From Ilex aquifolium (taxonomy: Eukaryota > Streptophyta > Magnoliopsida > Aquifoliales > Aquifoliaceae): a stretch of DNA of 64,000 bases. Where the stretch lies: positions 55,380,093 to 55,444,092 of the forward strand of contig OX637392.1 in assembly GCA_951799425.1 (NCBI GenBank), in the 5' to 3' direction. The first letter of the stretch is position 1, and each line of letters begins with the position of its first letter. This document shows, piece after piece, positions 48,614 to 58,632 of the stretch. The position numbers were made by a program, and so were the translations under genes. The notes beneath the pieces were generated by a model. That model had not been told where the DNA came from. It saw only the letters and a program-made list of their open reading frames with translations, and did no database searches.

Positions 48614-48849
48614 ATTATAACCCCAAGGGGGGTAACTCAACTGGTAACAGAAACTAGATGTAAATTCAAACGTCTTGAATTCGAATCTTGGCAATTCCTT
48701 AGGGTCAAACCATAAGGGGATTTATCCTTTATGAATACCCTACTCCCGATATGGATGATCTATATTTGACCAGACTAGGGAGAAAATTAGTTAAAATGCG
48801 AGTGAATGGGTTCAGACATCCCTGACCGTTGAATAAAAAAAAAAACAAG
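48614..48849 (+). mobile_element. tRNA-derived SINE, Au-like family, copy 1
   Basis: A box-like GGTAACTCAACTGG (48631-48644), B box-like GAATTCGAATCT (48677-48688), a conserved body (GATTTATCC, ACCAGACTAGGGA) and tail TTGAATA followed by A's. Target duplication CATTATTCA (48605-48613 and 48850-48858). Confidence 0.82.
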
Positions 48850-49297
48850 CATTATTCAGTGTACATATTTCAAGCCTTACTAGAGACAAGACTCTCGTGT
48901 TTTTAAGTCGCCAAAAAACCACTAACATGTGTAGTTCCCCTTCCCTTAAGCTTAGAAGGAGGAATAGGAGCATATAAAATTAATGCAATGTTTAAAAAAA
49001 ATGGTGTGGAACATGTGCCCCTCTCTGGTGGGGGTGTTTTTCATCTTTTTTCTAGGGTTAAAGGAGTCATTTAAATTTGATTGGCCATAGATTGTAGAAG
49101 CTTCCATGGAAAAATGTTTAATAACATGGTAGATGACCTATGTGCCCCACCAGGACAATACCACCATTTGTTGCCATGAAAAAATTGATAACTACCAAGT
49201 ACCAACTCATTGGGATAGCTCACATTATAAGACTAGCAATATTTCAAGATTATAAATTCCAATTATCCATTCAATATATGTGTATAGATTGTTAATT

Positions 49298-49583
49298 TAG
49301 GGCTGGTAATCATGCCGAATTACTCAGATTCGGCTCAAATTCGACTCGAGCTCGACTCATTTTAACAATTTTTTTAAGTTTGTTTAGAAAAACAAGCTTA
49401 AAAAGACTCGATTTCGACTTTCAAACTTCTGTTCATTTATACGTAAAATAGTTGAGCTATTCGGGGCTCGGCTTATTTTGGGCTTAACTCGTTTTCTAAA
49501 CGAGCTAAGTATAAACAATTTTTTAAACTCTTTTAAAAAAACGAGCTTAACAGATCGTAAAACTCGACTCGATTATCAGTCCA
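49298..49583. mobile_element. Decayed copy of the GAGCC-rich hAT MITE
   Basis: TAGGGCTGGTAATC start, inverted TTGGACTGATAATCGAG end, and an interior of GAGCTCGACTC/AAACGAGC words like the 329-bp copies. No exact target duplication. Confidence 0.6.
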
Positions 49584-50903
49584 ATGATAATAAGTTAAGG
49601 GTTTTGATTGATTTGATGTGTATAGTGGTTGTGGCTAGTTATGTAAATCCAAAATTTGTATTATAAGTCTTGAATATTAAAAAGTTTATGATTGAAATGA
49701 TTCTCTAATTAAAAGACAACATCCTATTGTTATGTGGCTGGTTAATTTTAGGAATAGTTGGAGATTATTTCTGTTCAAACAGTGGAACCAACCAACCCCC
49801 TTTGAGAAAAGGAAGAAGTTGATAGTCAACAAAATTATGGCATGGCTTGGCATGGGGCCCCCATATGGGTCTATATAGTAGTTGTAAGGTTGATAATTTG
49901 GTCCAATTTAAAGCTAGATTCAAAAGCACATTAATTGCAATATATAAGATAAGCATGCCTAACATGGTGGTATGATCATGTGGGTTTGGACTTAGACATT
50001 GTATTGGATTATTTTCAATCATGACCAACAGATGCTAAGTGAGGAAAGTGATCAGATGGTAGAGAGAGAGAGAGAGAAAGTTCACCTCATTTTAGCATGA
50101 GGCTGCCACATGGTATAGATTTTAGGTTGTGTATTGGTCAATTATTGAGCTTGAGATGTGGTGAGGATAATATCTTTTATATTTTTCTTGTCGTCGTAGT
50201 TGTTTGATTGACACTTTTTTGGACACCATTTTTGGGGGTTGGTTCGTGTTTTAAACGAGTCAAATTTAAATAATTTTTTAGACTCATTTAAAAAACGAGT
50301 TTAAAAAAGTTCAGCTCAAGCTCACAAAACTCGGTTTATTTATATGTAAAATAGTTGAGTTATTCAGGTTTGACTCAAGTTCGGTTTGTTTTGGGCTCGA
50401 TTTGGGCTCGACTTATTTTCTAAACGAGCCAAGCTTGAATAAATTTTTCGACTTATTTAAAAATACAAACTTGACAAACTCGACTCGAACTCACAAATCT
50501 TGATTGGATTATGAGTCCTATTCACTCCATTAATTTTGAATAAACAAACAGTGATTTTTTAAGGTTCCAATGTCCAAACAATAATATCCCAAGTTAATAT
50601 GATAAGATTAAGTTACAATCAAATAGACTAAATTCTAACCTATTAAAATCGAGTTAGAATTTATTTGAAAAATTTATTATCAATTTTCAGATTTTAGACC
50701 TCATTGAATCTCAAATTAAAGACTCATTGAGATAGTACGCAAAGTAACTATCATACGATACTGGTGATATGATAGTTATTGACGATAAACATAGAGATAG
50801 AAAAAGATTAAAATGAACATTTTTTAATACAAAAATACAACGGCCAATAAATTGCAAAATAACCAACTTTTAAATCTCCTTCTCCAAATTAAATCTCATC
50901 CTA
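49584..50903. other. Intergenic, AT-rich, with a partial MITE
   Basis: No gene. 50240-50520 shows a further, more diverged partial copy of the GAGCC-rich MITE (AAACGAGTCAA, CTCGACTTATTTTC, AACTCGACTCGAAC). The remainder shows nothing recognisable. Confidence 0.45.
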
Positions 50904-51131
50904 ATTTTTTTTTCAATGGTTAGGAGTGTCCAAATCAGTTTACGCACATCTTGACTAATCCCTTCTCCGGTCCGGTCAAAGGCAATTCATCTATGTCGGG
51001 ACTAGGGTATTTATGAGGGATAAATTCTTCATGACTTGACTTCAAAGAGTTGTTAAGTTTCGAACTCAGAACATCTGAATTTACAATTCGTCCATGTTAC
51101 TATTTGAACTACCTTTAGAGAGTTATCACCT
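50904..51131 (-). mobile_element. tRNA-derived SINE, Au-like family, copy 2
   Basis: Minus orientation, with its A tail as a T run at 50904-50912. B box-like GAGTTCGAAACTT (51067-51055) and the body blocks GGGATTAGTCA and AATTTATCCC shared with the other copies. Confidence 0.75.
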
Positions 51132-51253
51132 CATTTTATCCATAAGAGCTTCACCATCAATCTTTTTTACTATACTCACCATCCTTACCGGGGAGGCTGT
51201 AATGTTATTACAAGGGGTGGCAGGCACTAGCTAGGATCCACCATGCAAGCAGC

Positions 51254-51254
51254 A

Positions 51255-51281
<27 letters not shown>
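51254..51281. repeat. (AG)n microsatellite
   Basis: About 14 AG dinucleotides. Confidence 0.95.
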
Positions 51282-51286
<5 letters not shown>

Positions 51287-51980
51287 ACATTTGCATTTGG
51301 ATTAATGGAAATCTTTGGTGATTATGATTGCACTTTTTTTTTGCATTAAAAATGGTGTCTGGGCCTCCTCGATTTGATCAAAGAGAGACCACCCACATCA
51401 AATTTTGATCAAAGAGAGACCACCCCATCAAATTTCGAACTCCAGATATCTAGGTTTAGAGCTCATTATTGTATCCACCGAGCTATCCTTTGCGATTCAA
51501 TTTTTTAGTCCTTATCTTTGGAGTTTATTATGGTGAAAAATCAAAATAGCTAGGCACGGGGCATCTTCTTCTTTCATCTTGATATAACTAGGGTTTTTGT
51601 CTACAATTACTCAGTTATAGTCATGATGTAATGTCACAAAATTAGCCATCCACTTGAAAAGCACTGAAAAACATTCGTCTCGGCATTAGACAATACACAC
51701 AAAATGCTATCTAGAACAAGACATTTGGCATTAATTATGATTTAAGGCATATCAAGGCGTAGCAAAGCCAAGAAAAGGACCCAGTCAGTACACTTGGGCG
51801 AATAGAGATCCCATCTAAGTAGATTGGAGACTCATGGCTTCCTTTATTTTTCGAATAAATAACGTTTGAACTTAATTTGTTAACATAATTTGTCGACCTA
51901 ATCATTCACTGTCATCGAATTGACAGTTTATCAATTCAATGGTTGTGATGAATTAGATTAACAAATTAAGTTATTAAATT

Positions 51981-52347
51981 GGGTAAAATACACTTTTAAT
52001 CTCCAAAGTATGCGTTTAGTGTCTATTTGGTCACCAATCTTTCAATTGTGTCTATTTGATCTATAAGGTTCCTAATTTGTATCTAAGTAGTTCAATTTCA
52101 AACATCAATAAAAAAATCGTGATGATTCTGGTAACACTTAATCACGTGGTTCCTAATTTTGTGTCTATTTAATCCCTAAAGTTCCTAATTTGTGTCTGTT
52201 TGATCTCACGTGATTGACGCGTGACCGAAGATATTAAAAAAAATTTGACGGATGTTTGGAATTGAACCACATAGATACAAATTATGAATCTTAGGGACCA
52301 AATAAACACTACACACATAATTTGGGGACAAAAAGTGTATTTTACCC
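51981..52347. mobile_element. Mutator-like MITE (367 bp)
   Basis: Inverted ends GGGTAAAATACACTTTT with a near-perfect 9-bp target duplication TATTAAATT/TATTGAATT (51972-51980, 52348-52356). The interior has inverted GTTCCTAATTTGTGTCT-type blocks. A 9-bp duplication fits the Mutator superfamily. Confidence 0.82.
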
Positions 52348-52356
52348 TATTGAATT

Positions 52357-53477
52357 AGGTCCAAATGGCATTGCTCTTATTTTTCAGACAGCTCTATTTA
52401 TTTGGAAGTGGAAGCAAATGGTTGGCTGTGGGCTCATGGATCACTGGGCTATGTACAGATCTGGCCCATCACATGATGGTCAATGGACAATGTGATAGCC
52501 AGCAGAGAGGTCCATGGAGAATGATATTGAGCCCATAGCCCATAAAATGAACTAATTGAGATCTGCAAAGATGAACTGATTGATAGGGCCCACAATCCGA
52601 TACATTGGCCCAACAAATTAAAAAAACTAAACATAGGTGAAATCAGAGGAAAAGAAAACTAAAATAGACACATTAGAAACACTCCAATGGGCATGTTAAC
52701 CCGATCCAACTCATTAATTGGTCAACAGCCCGACCCACAGCCCCCCATTGGACATATTTTTTGTCAAACACTATTACATAAGAAAAGGACGATCAGGTTC
52801 GAATTCAGCAATCTTAAAGTCCAACAGTGGATAAAATGATCATTAGATCAACCGCTAACCTTACCATTAGACATTAATTTGCCCCAAGATTAGTTGATTA
52901 GTTGGTAATCATGTTTGAAGTGTAAGGGAATTTTAGTATTGATAATCATATGTGGACTACTTCCTTAGGTTGTTACCACCTACAACTGCAAAATAGGTAA
53001 ATTATATTTTAACCCCTTCAACTATGACTCCTCTTCACATTGTCCCCTCAACTTTCATGTTCCACACATTGCACCTTCAATTATGTCATTGGATTCACAT
53101 TACTCCAAGATGTTAGCCCCTCGAATTTGTTTACATCTGTTAGAAAGTTAACGAAAAATATTTCATTTAGCCTCTCGAATTATGTGATTTTATTTCGCTT
53201 TGTCTCGATGCGTTGACATTTTCTATCCGAAAAGACAATAGATTTTTGAGTTTGAGACAATGTGAACAAACCAATAGTTCAAGGCACAAAGTGAAATTGA
53301 GTCTATAATTAAAAGGTTTGATTTTCATTAATATTCTGCTGATTAACAGCTGGTAAATTAATCCAGGGTTTGACAAAAAATAGAGAGAATGAACCTGGCA
53401 AATTAAGGAGGAGCGAGGTCCCATCCGATATATATTTTTTTCATTTCGTCCTTAATAAATTATCGATAGTAGATTCA
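52357..53477. other. Intergenic
   Basis: No gene is supported. Around 52985-53440, opposed blocks (CCCCTTCAACTATG... and ...CACAAAGTGAAATTG) hint at another decayed MITE, without clear ends. Confidence 0.4.
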
Positions 53478-53485
53478 CGTGTGAC

Positions 53486-53814
53486 TAGGGTTGTTAATCA
53501 AACTGAGCTACTTGAACTTGGCTTGAGCTCGGCTTAAGTTCGGCTCGTTCAGGCTTGGTTCGTTTTTTAAACAAGCCCGAACTTGAACAAGTTTTTAAGC
53601 TCGTTTAGAAAACAAGTCCAACAAACTCGGCTCAAACTCGACAGGCTCGGCTCGTTTATGTGCAAATATTTGGGCTCGGCTCGGGCTCGACTTATTTTTA
53701 ACTCGTTCAGGCTTAGCTTGTTTCCTAAACGAGTCAAACTTGAACAATTTTTTAAACTCGATTAAGAAACAAGCTTTTCAAGCTCGGCTCGAACTCGTTC
53801 GACTAACAACCCTA
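53486..53814. mobile_element. 329-bp hAT-like MITE, GAGCC-rich family, intact
   Basis: Ends TAGGGTTGTTAATCAAAC and, inverted, TAGGGTTGTTAGTCGAAC. Perfect 8-bp target duplication CGTGTGAC (53478-53485 and 53815-53822). Interior of GCTCGGCTC/AAACGAG words in inverted halves. Confidence 0.9.
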
Positions 53815-54053
53815 CGTGTGACTTAAGTGGATCCACATAAATACATGACGGATGATTTATCAAAAAAAAAAAACGAATATATATATCTCAAAGGAAATCA
53901 GGATTAAACCAAGGATGGCAAACAGTGCACATGAAAGTATCAAACTTGCAATCAATGACCCCCCAACCATAAGGTTTCAAAGTCCACAAAACCATATCCA
54001 CACAAACCAAAAAAGAAGGAAACAAACAAGACAAATGGACAAAACACAAAGAG

Positions 54054-54055
<2 letters not shown>

Positions 54056-54086
<31 letters not shown>
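54056..54086. repeat. 31-base poly-C tract
   Basis: An uninterrupted run of 31 C on the plus strand. It may be genuine, but homopolymers of this length are often assembly or polishing artefacts. Confidence 0.9.
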
Positions 54087-54812
54087 ATGTCTTCTTTTTC
54101 TTTCTTTTATCATCACAACTCCCACTTTCCTCCCACCTTCACTTTCCCATGTCTCCATTCATAAGGGTTTGGTCTTTCTTTTTTTTTTTTGAGTCAAAAG
54201 AGACTTAAATGTGTTGGCTGTAGAAAAAGATGAACTAACTTTGAATGATTTCTATACACCAATTCAAAGTTGCCTTAAAGAATTTTGACTTAGGAAACTG
54301 AGGTGGGTCATTGTTTTTCTGTCATAGTTCCCCAGTCAGGTGGGACCAAAATACTATGGGTCTCATCTGTTTTTCCTGTGGCCGAAACCATTACAATTGG
54401 GGGCAGGAAGATTTCTAATCATTATAAGAAATTATACTTATTTCAATACTCTTCTCAACTCGATTCAATAAAGCCTTTTTTTTTTCAATTATTTGGGTCA
54501 GATAAGCGTTTCTTTGTGTTCTATTAAGGGCCATATTTTCCGTTAAATCTCAATTTGGGAGTAGTTTCACAGGTTCAGATTATTAGATTAACATGATCCA
54601 CTTCTTAGTGCAATACACATTAGCAATCAGCTTGTGGAAAATCAACCCAAACATCATCACATATCTACTTTGACCCCACTTAGATTTTCTACACAAAAAA
54701 ACATAAGAACAAGGATACATATGCTGTAGTAATGTGTAGAATTCTCATTCAGAATGACCCAATTAATTAGACCAAAGTCATGAAAGTTAATCAATGATCG
54801 ACGTGCTTAGTA
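54087..54812. other. Intergenic
   Basis: I see nothing recognisable here beyond T-rich tracts. Confidence 0.45.
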
Positions 54813-55023
54813 ATCAGGAGTTTCCGGGTCAGTTTACGCGCACATTGACTAATCCTCTTCCTGATCCGGTCAAAGGTAGGTGATCCACGCCGGGATTAAG
54901 GTATTTATATGGGATAAATTCCTACTGAACTTGCTCCAAGAGTTAGTCAAGATTCGAACTCAGGATGTCTAGATTTACAATTCATCTTTTTTTACCACTT
55001 GAGCTACCTTGGGGTTGTAATCC
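54813..55023 (-). mobile_element. tRNA-derived SINE, Au-like family, copy 3
   Basis: Minus orientation. B box-like GAGTTCGAATCTTG (54962-54949), A box side AGGTAGCTCAAGTGG (near 55012) and shared body GATCCGGTCA-type and GGGATAAATT (inverted) blocks. Ends are not sharp and no clear target duplication was found. Confidence 0.72.
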
Positions 55024-56109
55024 AAATACTATCACCACCTCAAAGATGAGAATTCTAAATAAAACTCTCTGCTTCTGAAAAAATTTCCAAGATAAAAAAA
55101 TTCAAGCAATCACCCAGTGAAAGCCATTTGAGTATGTAAAATAGAGCAGTTCTAATGGGAATCCTTACACATCAATTGGTGCTTCTGTCTTCTATCATGA
55201 ACCATGAAACTTACTACATGAAGATGCATCAACGTGGTTACTCTAAATGTTAGGGAATATCTATGGAGTAAGACTATGGTTTTGAATGAGGTGCTGTACC
55301 AAAAATTATAACTTTTTTCGGCACGTTACGACAAAAAAAAGTAGGATTCATTCTAACATTTTTTGGATCGATCTTCAACAAATACAGTCAGTGTTTACAT
55401 GCCTTGTGTAGTGCAAATAAAATTATTAAAAAAAAATCATTGAATACTTACAACACAAGCACATAGTATGCTTCATGCCATGCCTGCCTTCTCTTGGCAT
55501 TTTCCTCTCTAACAGACAGACAATAAAAGAGTCAAGATTCCTTGCCCATTCCCCCATTTCTCTACTCTTTCCTTTGACAGGTAATAAGCCTATTCCAATA
55601 CCCCCTCCTCTCTTCTCCTTTTTTCCCACCCAAAAACAAAATACACTCATCCCAAACAGCCCATTATGACATGTAACATTACATTTGCCTATGTTATCAA
55701 CCCAACCATTGATTCAAAAGCTTCAAAACTTGTGGGATTAGAACTTATAATTATTTGATCGTAACATTCCACCAAGTCACGTCCACACCGACTTGCTCTA
55801 TCGATATTAGTTCAACGGTAGCCCTTTCTTTTTTGCGGCTTCACTCACCTACCGGTATTCATCGCGAAAGCACAATACCCATATATAATACTAAAACATT
55901 GTAATCTAATTTATAGGTCGCCCCGAACTCATAATGTGGTGTTTATTCTGATATCAATTGTTATGAACTGAATCATTAATCCAAAAGTTCATGACTTGTG
56001 AGGGATTAAAGCTCGTAACTATATGATCGTAACAGCCTCATTGATTCCATATTACATATAAACTTAGTTATATAATCATACAGGCAAAAAAAATAAATAA
56101 AACCCTAAT
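55024..56109. other. Intergenic and 3' flank of the VQ gene
   Basis: No gene is supported. The right end likely includes the VQ gene 3' UTR. A ~50-bp block on not-fully-matching direct repeats (ATTATTTGATCGTAAC at 55752 and CTATATGATCGTAACAG at 56019) suggests a decayed repeat element. Confidence 0.45.
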
Positions 56110-56865
56110 TCAAGAAAATGAATTAGAAGAACCTGAAACTCTAGGAGATGAAACTGGGAACAAGGGCAAGAGTCGGAGCTCCGAATCCCTCGGAGTATTC
56201 GCCGGAGATGGATGGAAGAAAAAACCCTTTTTGGCAATCGCTTTGTCCTCAGCTTCCAAATCCAAATTATTTCCAATAACACCAGTGTGTGGAGACCTGT
56301 TAAACGGGTCGGGTATGAGAGGAGTAACCGGGCTGAGAACCAGAGATGGAAAATCAAGAATACTCGGTGACAAAATCTCAGGCGTTCCGGGTTTTCGAGG
56401 GGAATTCGAATACCCACCTGAAAACCCGGAATTGTTCAGGAGTCCGGGGATCAAAGGGCTAATCTTGAAGTTCTTGAGACTGTTTCTTCTCTCGTAGAGT
56501 TTCGAAGCTTTATCTTTCCTGGGTCCGGTTTTGATGGGTGGAATAGGGTGGTTTCTTGGTGGGTCGGGCCTGGACACAGCGGTGGCGGCAGCAGCGACCT
56601 TGGCGGTTTCTGAGGATCCGGTGAGCATCTGAACAACTTGCTTGAAGGAGGTGGTGTCTGCTTGGACGAAGGTTGTTGGGTACGGGTTGTTGGGTTCGGA
56701 TCTGGTGATGGGTAGGGGTGTGGTGGGTGCTTGTGGTGGTGGTAATGGTTGATGATGGAGTCCATCGCTGCTGGTGCTACTGCTTGAACTGGTGGTTCCA
56801 TGGCTATTTGGGGATGGTAAGAGAGATGGGTTTCGGTTTTCTTGGAATTTTAGTGAGTTTTCCAT
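56110..56865 (-). CDS. VQ4-like: VQ motif-containing protein (VQ4/MVQ type), single exon, 251 aa
   Basis: VQ proteins are nuclear cofactors of WRKY transcription factors, and several of this type are MAPK substrates in immunity. The VQ motif is FKQVVQMLTG at residues 74-83 (F74, V78-Q79, T82-G83), embedded in TTFVQADTTSFKQ as in the VQ4/13 group. Before it lies a Ser/Pro-rich tail; after it, a basic KLYERRNSLKNF (helix) and several Ser-Pro sites (ISPLIPG, ILSPSILDFPSLVLSPVTPLIPDPF, HPSPANTPR) that look like MAPK targets, and an SSPRVSGSSNSFS end. The start is the first ATG after a long CT-rich leader (56866-57000). Uninterrupted, no sign of decay. Confidence 0.93.
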   Translation of the reverse strand: MENSLKFQENRNPSLLPSPNSHGTTSSSSSTSSDGLHHQPLPPPQAPTTPLPITRSEPNNPYPTTFVQADTTSFKQVVQMLTGSSETAKVAAAATAVSRPDPPRNHPIPPIKTGPRKDKASKLYERRNSLKNFKISPLIPGLLNNSGFSGGYSNSPRKPGTPEILSPSILDFPSLVLSPVTPLIPDPFNRSPHTGVIGNNLDLEAEDKAIAKKGFFFHPSPANTPRDSELRLLPLFPVSSPRVSGSSNSFS

Positions 56866-57000
56866 TGTTGGGTCTATTGAGAGAGAGGGAGGGAGAGAGA
56901 GAATTAGGGAATTTTAGACAGAGAAAGTGAGGTGAAGGAGAGTGTAGAGAGAGAGGGGAAGAAGAACAAAGTTTGATGAGAGATCAGATGAGATGAGAGT

Positions 57001-57536
57001 TTGGCATCTTCCACTGCTTTGTTACTTTCTTTGGTTTGGTAAGAAATGTTTTTGTTGAAGACAATGGGTCTTTTGTTCTACTTTCTCACTCTCTCTTTGG
57101 AAAGTGGATTTCACTGTCCAATCATATTTGGGCTTTGTGTTGTTTATGTGGGGCCATTCCCCCTTGCATGAAGAAAGGGAGTGGTGGAGTGTTTGGCAAA
57201 TGGTGAGACATGCCATTGGTGGTTTTTGGAATTTCAGACCATGAAGGGTGTGGTGGGGCTAAGAGAGAAGAAAATGTCAAGCTAGTGTAAGTATAGGCCA
57301 TTGACTTGAAGGGGCCCTTGAAAGCTGAAAATTACTATAGGTTTTTTATTTATTTTTTTCTGGTCAGTTTCTGACATTAGTGGTGAGTTTTTTTATTTTT
57401 ATTTTTTTTAGGTAAATATCTTTTGAATTCGGAGTTTGGTCCAACAAGTATCATACATAAGATCTTATTGTCTTCCTCTCATTCTTCTTGCTTGCTGGAG
57501 AACAAAGGGAAGTCGAAGATCAAACTTAGGTGAATT
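57001..57536. other. VQ gene upstream region
   Basis: Proximal promoter of the VQ gene on the minus strand. I see no clear TATA box, and no other gene. T-rich stretches lie at about 57340-57410. Confidence 0.4.
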
Positions 57537-58632
57537 GTCAGTGATGGGACATTTTTAAGACCTCAATAAGAAGCGACACGTATCCTCGGCACCAGATTCC
57601 TCGGAGTGTTGGAACAGTGACATATATCCTCGGTATCTGATTCCTCAGAATGTTGGTGTAGTGACACGTATCTTCGGCACAAGGGTCCCTCAGAATGCTA
57701 CGATAGTGACACATGTCCTCGACACTATGGTCCCTCGGAGTACTCAGAATGTGACACGTGTCCTTAGCCCAACTCTCCTCTGAACCATATGCGATTGACA
57801 CGTGTTCTTGGCGTGGTTGAATCCCCTGAGGTTTATTCCTAGACACGTCACCTCGACGCCAGGACTCCCGAAACAGGGGTGTCAGAATGACGGTTATCGT
57901 TCTTTGGAGTTAGATTTGATTTATAATCATTGACTTCTCTTTCCAAAGCAGTCAGAATTGGCAGAGAGGACATGCCCCCACCCAATGACGACGTTACACG
58001 TGGCAATGAGCACAGAGTCAGGGGTCAAAAGTCAAATACGCCCCTGCTCGTGCGCAACCATCACATGAAGGCATTTAATGATCCCTTAGAGGGATGTAAC
58101 GTGTTCATGGCTTGAAGATTCCCAAGGGAAGAACATTAAGTGCTTGAGAGCCCGAGCAGTTAATACTCATAGTCCTCTCACGCAAAGCAGAAGACACTCT
58201 GCTCGAAGACTGAGCACCCCTGTCTGCTGCCTGCTAAATGGGTAAATGGGAGACTTCTCTCGTGAGGGAGTCCACCTGTTCACAATGATTACCTCCATAA
58301 AAGTATAAATAACCCTCACAAACAAAGAGCAAAGGTACACAAGACAGATTAAGCAATACAACAGTATTTTGACCCCTCACACATACTAACTTGATCGTCG
58401 GAGGGGTCACGCCGGAAAACATTCCGGCGCCCTTCTAACTTTTTGTTTTGAGTGGCAGATTCCTTCAAGACTCGTCGGAATAGCATGGACAGTCGGAAAA
58501 ACCATTCATCACCACTCCTTATGACCTTTTTCACTCGCTTTTGCTTCAGGATCCTTGACTTTCAGGTAAACCCCGTGTTCATCAAAGGAGATATTTGTCC
58601 CTTTTATTTATTGTGCGAAAATCATCGCGCAC
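57537..58632 (+). mobile_element. LTR (probably solo) with tandem repeats and a TATA box
   Basis: Starts TGTCAGTGATGGG and may end ...GCGCACA (TG...CA), though I found no target duplication, so the borders are tentative. It has a tandem repeat at its left side, a TATA box AGTATAAATAACC (about 58299-58311), then an R/U5-like part (CTTGATCGTCGGAGGGGTC) near 58390. No gag-pol coding follows within the window. Confidence 0.5.
57575..57885 (+). repeat. 44-45-bp tandem repeat x 7 carrying GACACGT/G-box cores
   Basis: GACA(C/T)(G/A)T-type cores start at 57575, 57619, 57663, 57708, 57753, 57797 and 57842 (spacings 44-45). Full G-boxes CACGTG occur at 57755-57760 and 57799-57804, and a further ACACGTGGC lies at 57996-58004. 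Between cores are TCCTCGGCAC and CCCTCGGAG(T/A) blocks. G-box/ABRE elements bind plant bZIP/bHLH factors. Confidence 0.8.

Noticed and set aside
53852-54208. 118-codon plus ORF across the poly-C tract
   Set aside because: It depends on translating the C run as poly-Pro and has no recognisable domain.
56076-56801. 113- and 116-codon minus ORFs and 88-codon plus ORF
   Set aside because: Other-frame shadows of the VQ gene, which alone carries the FxxxVQxxTG motif.
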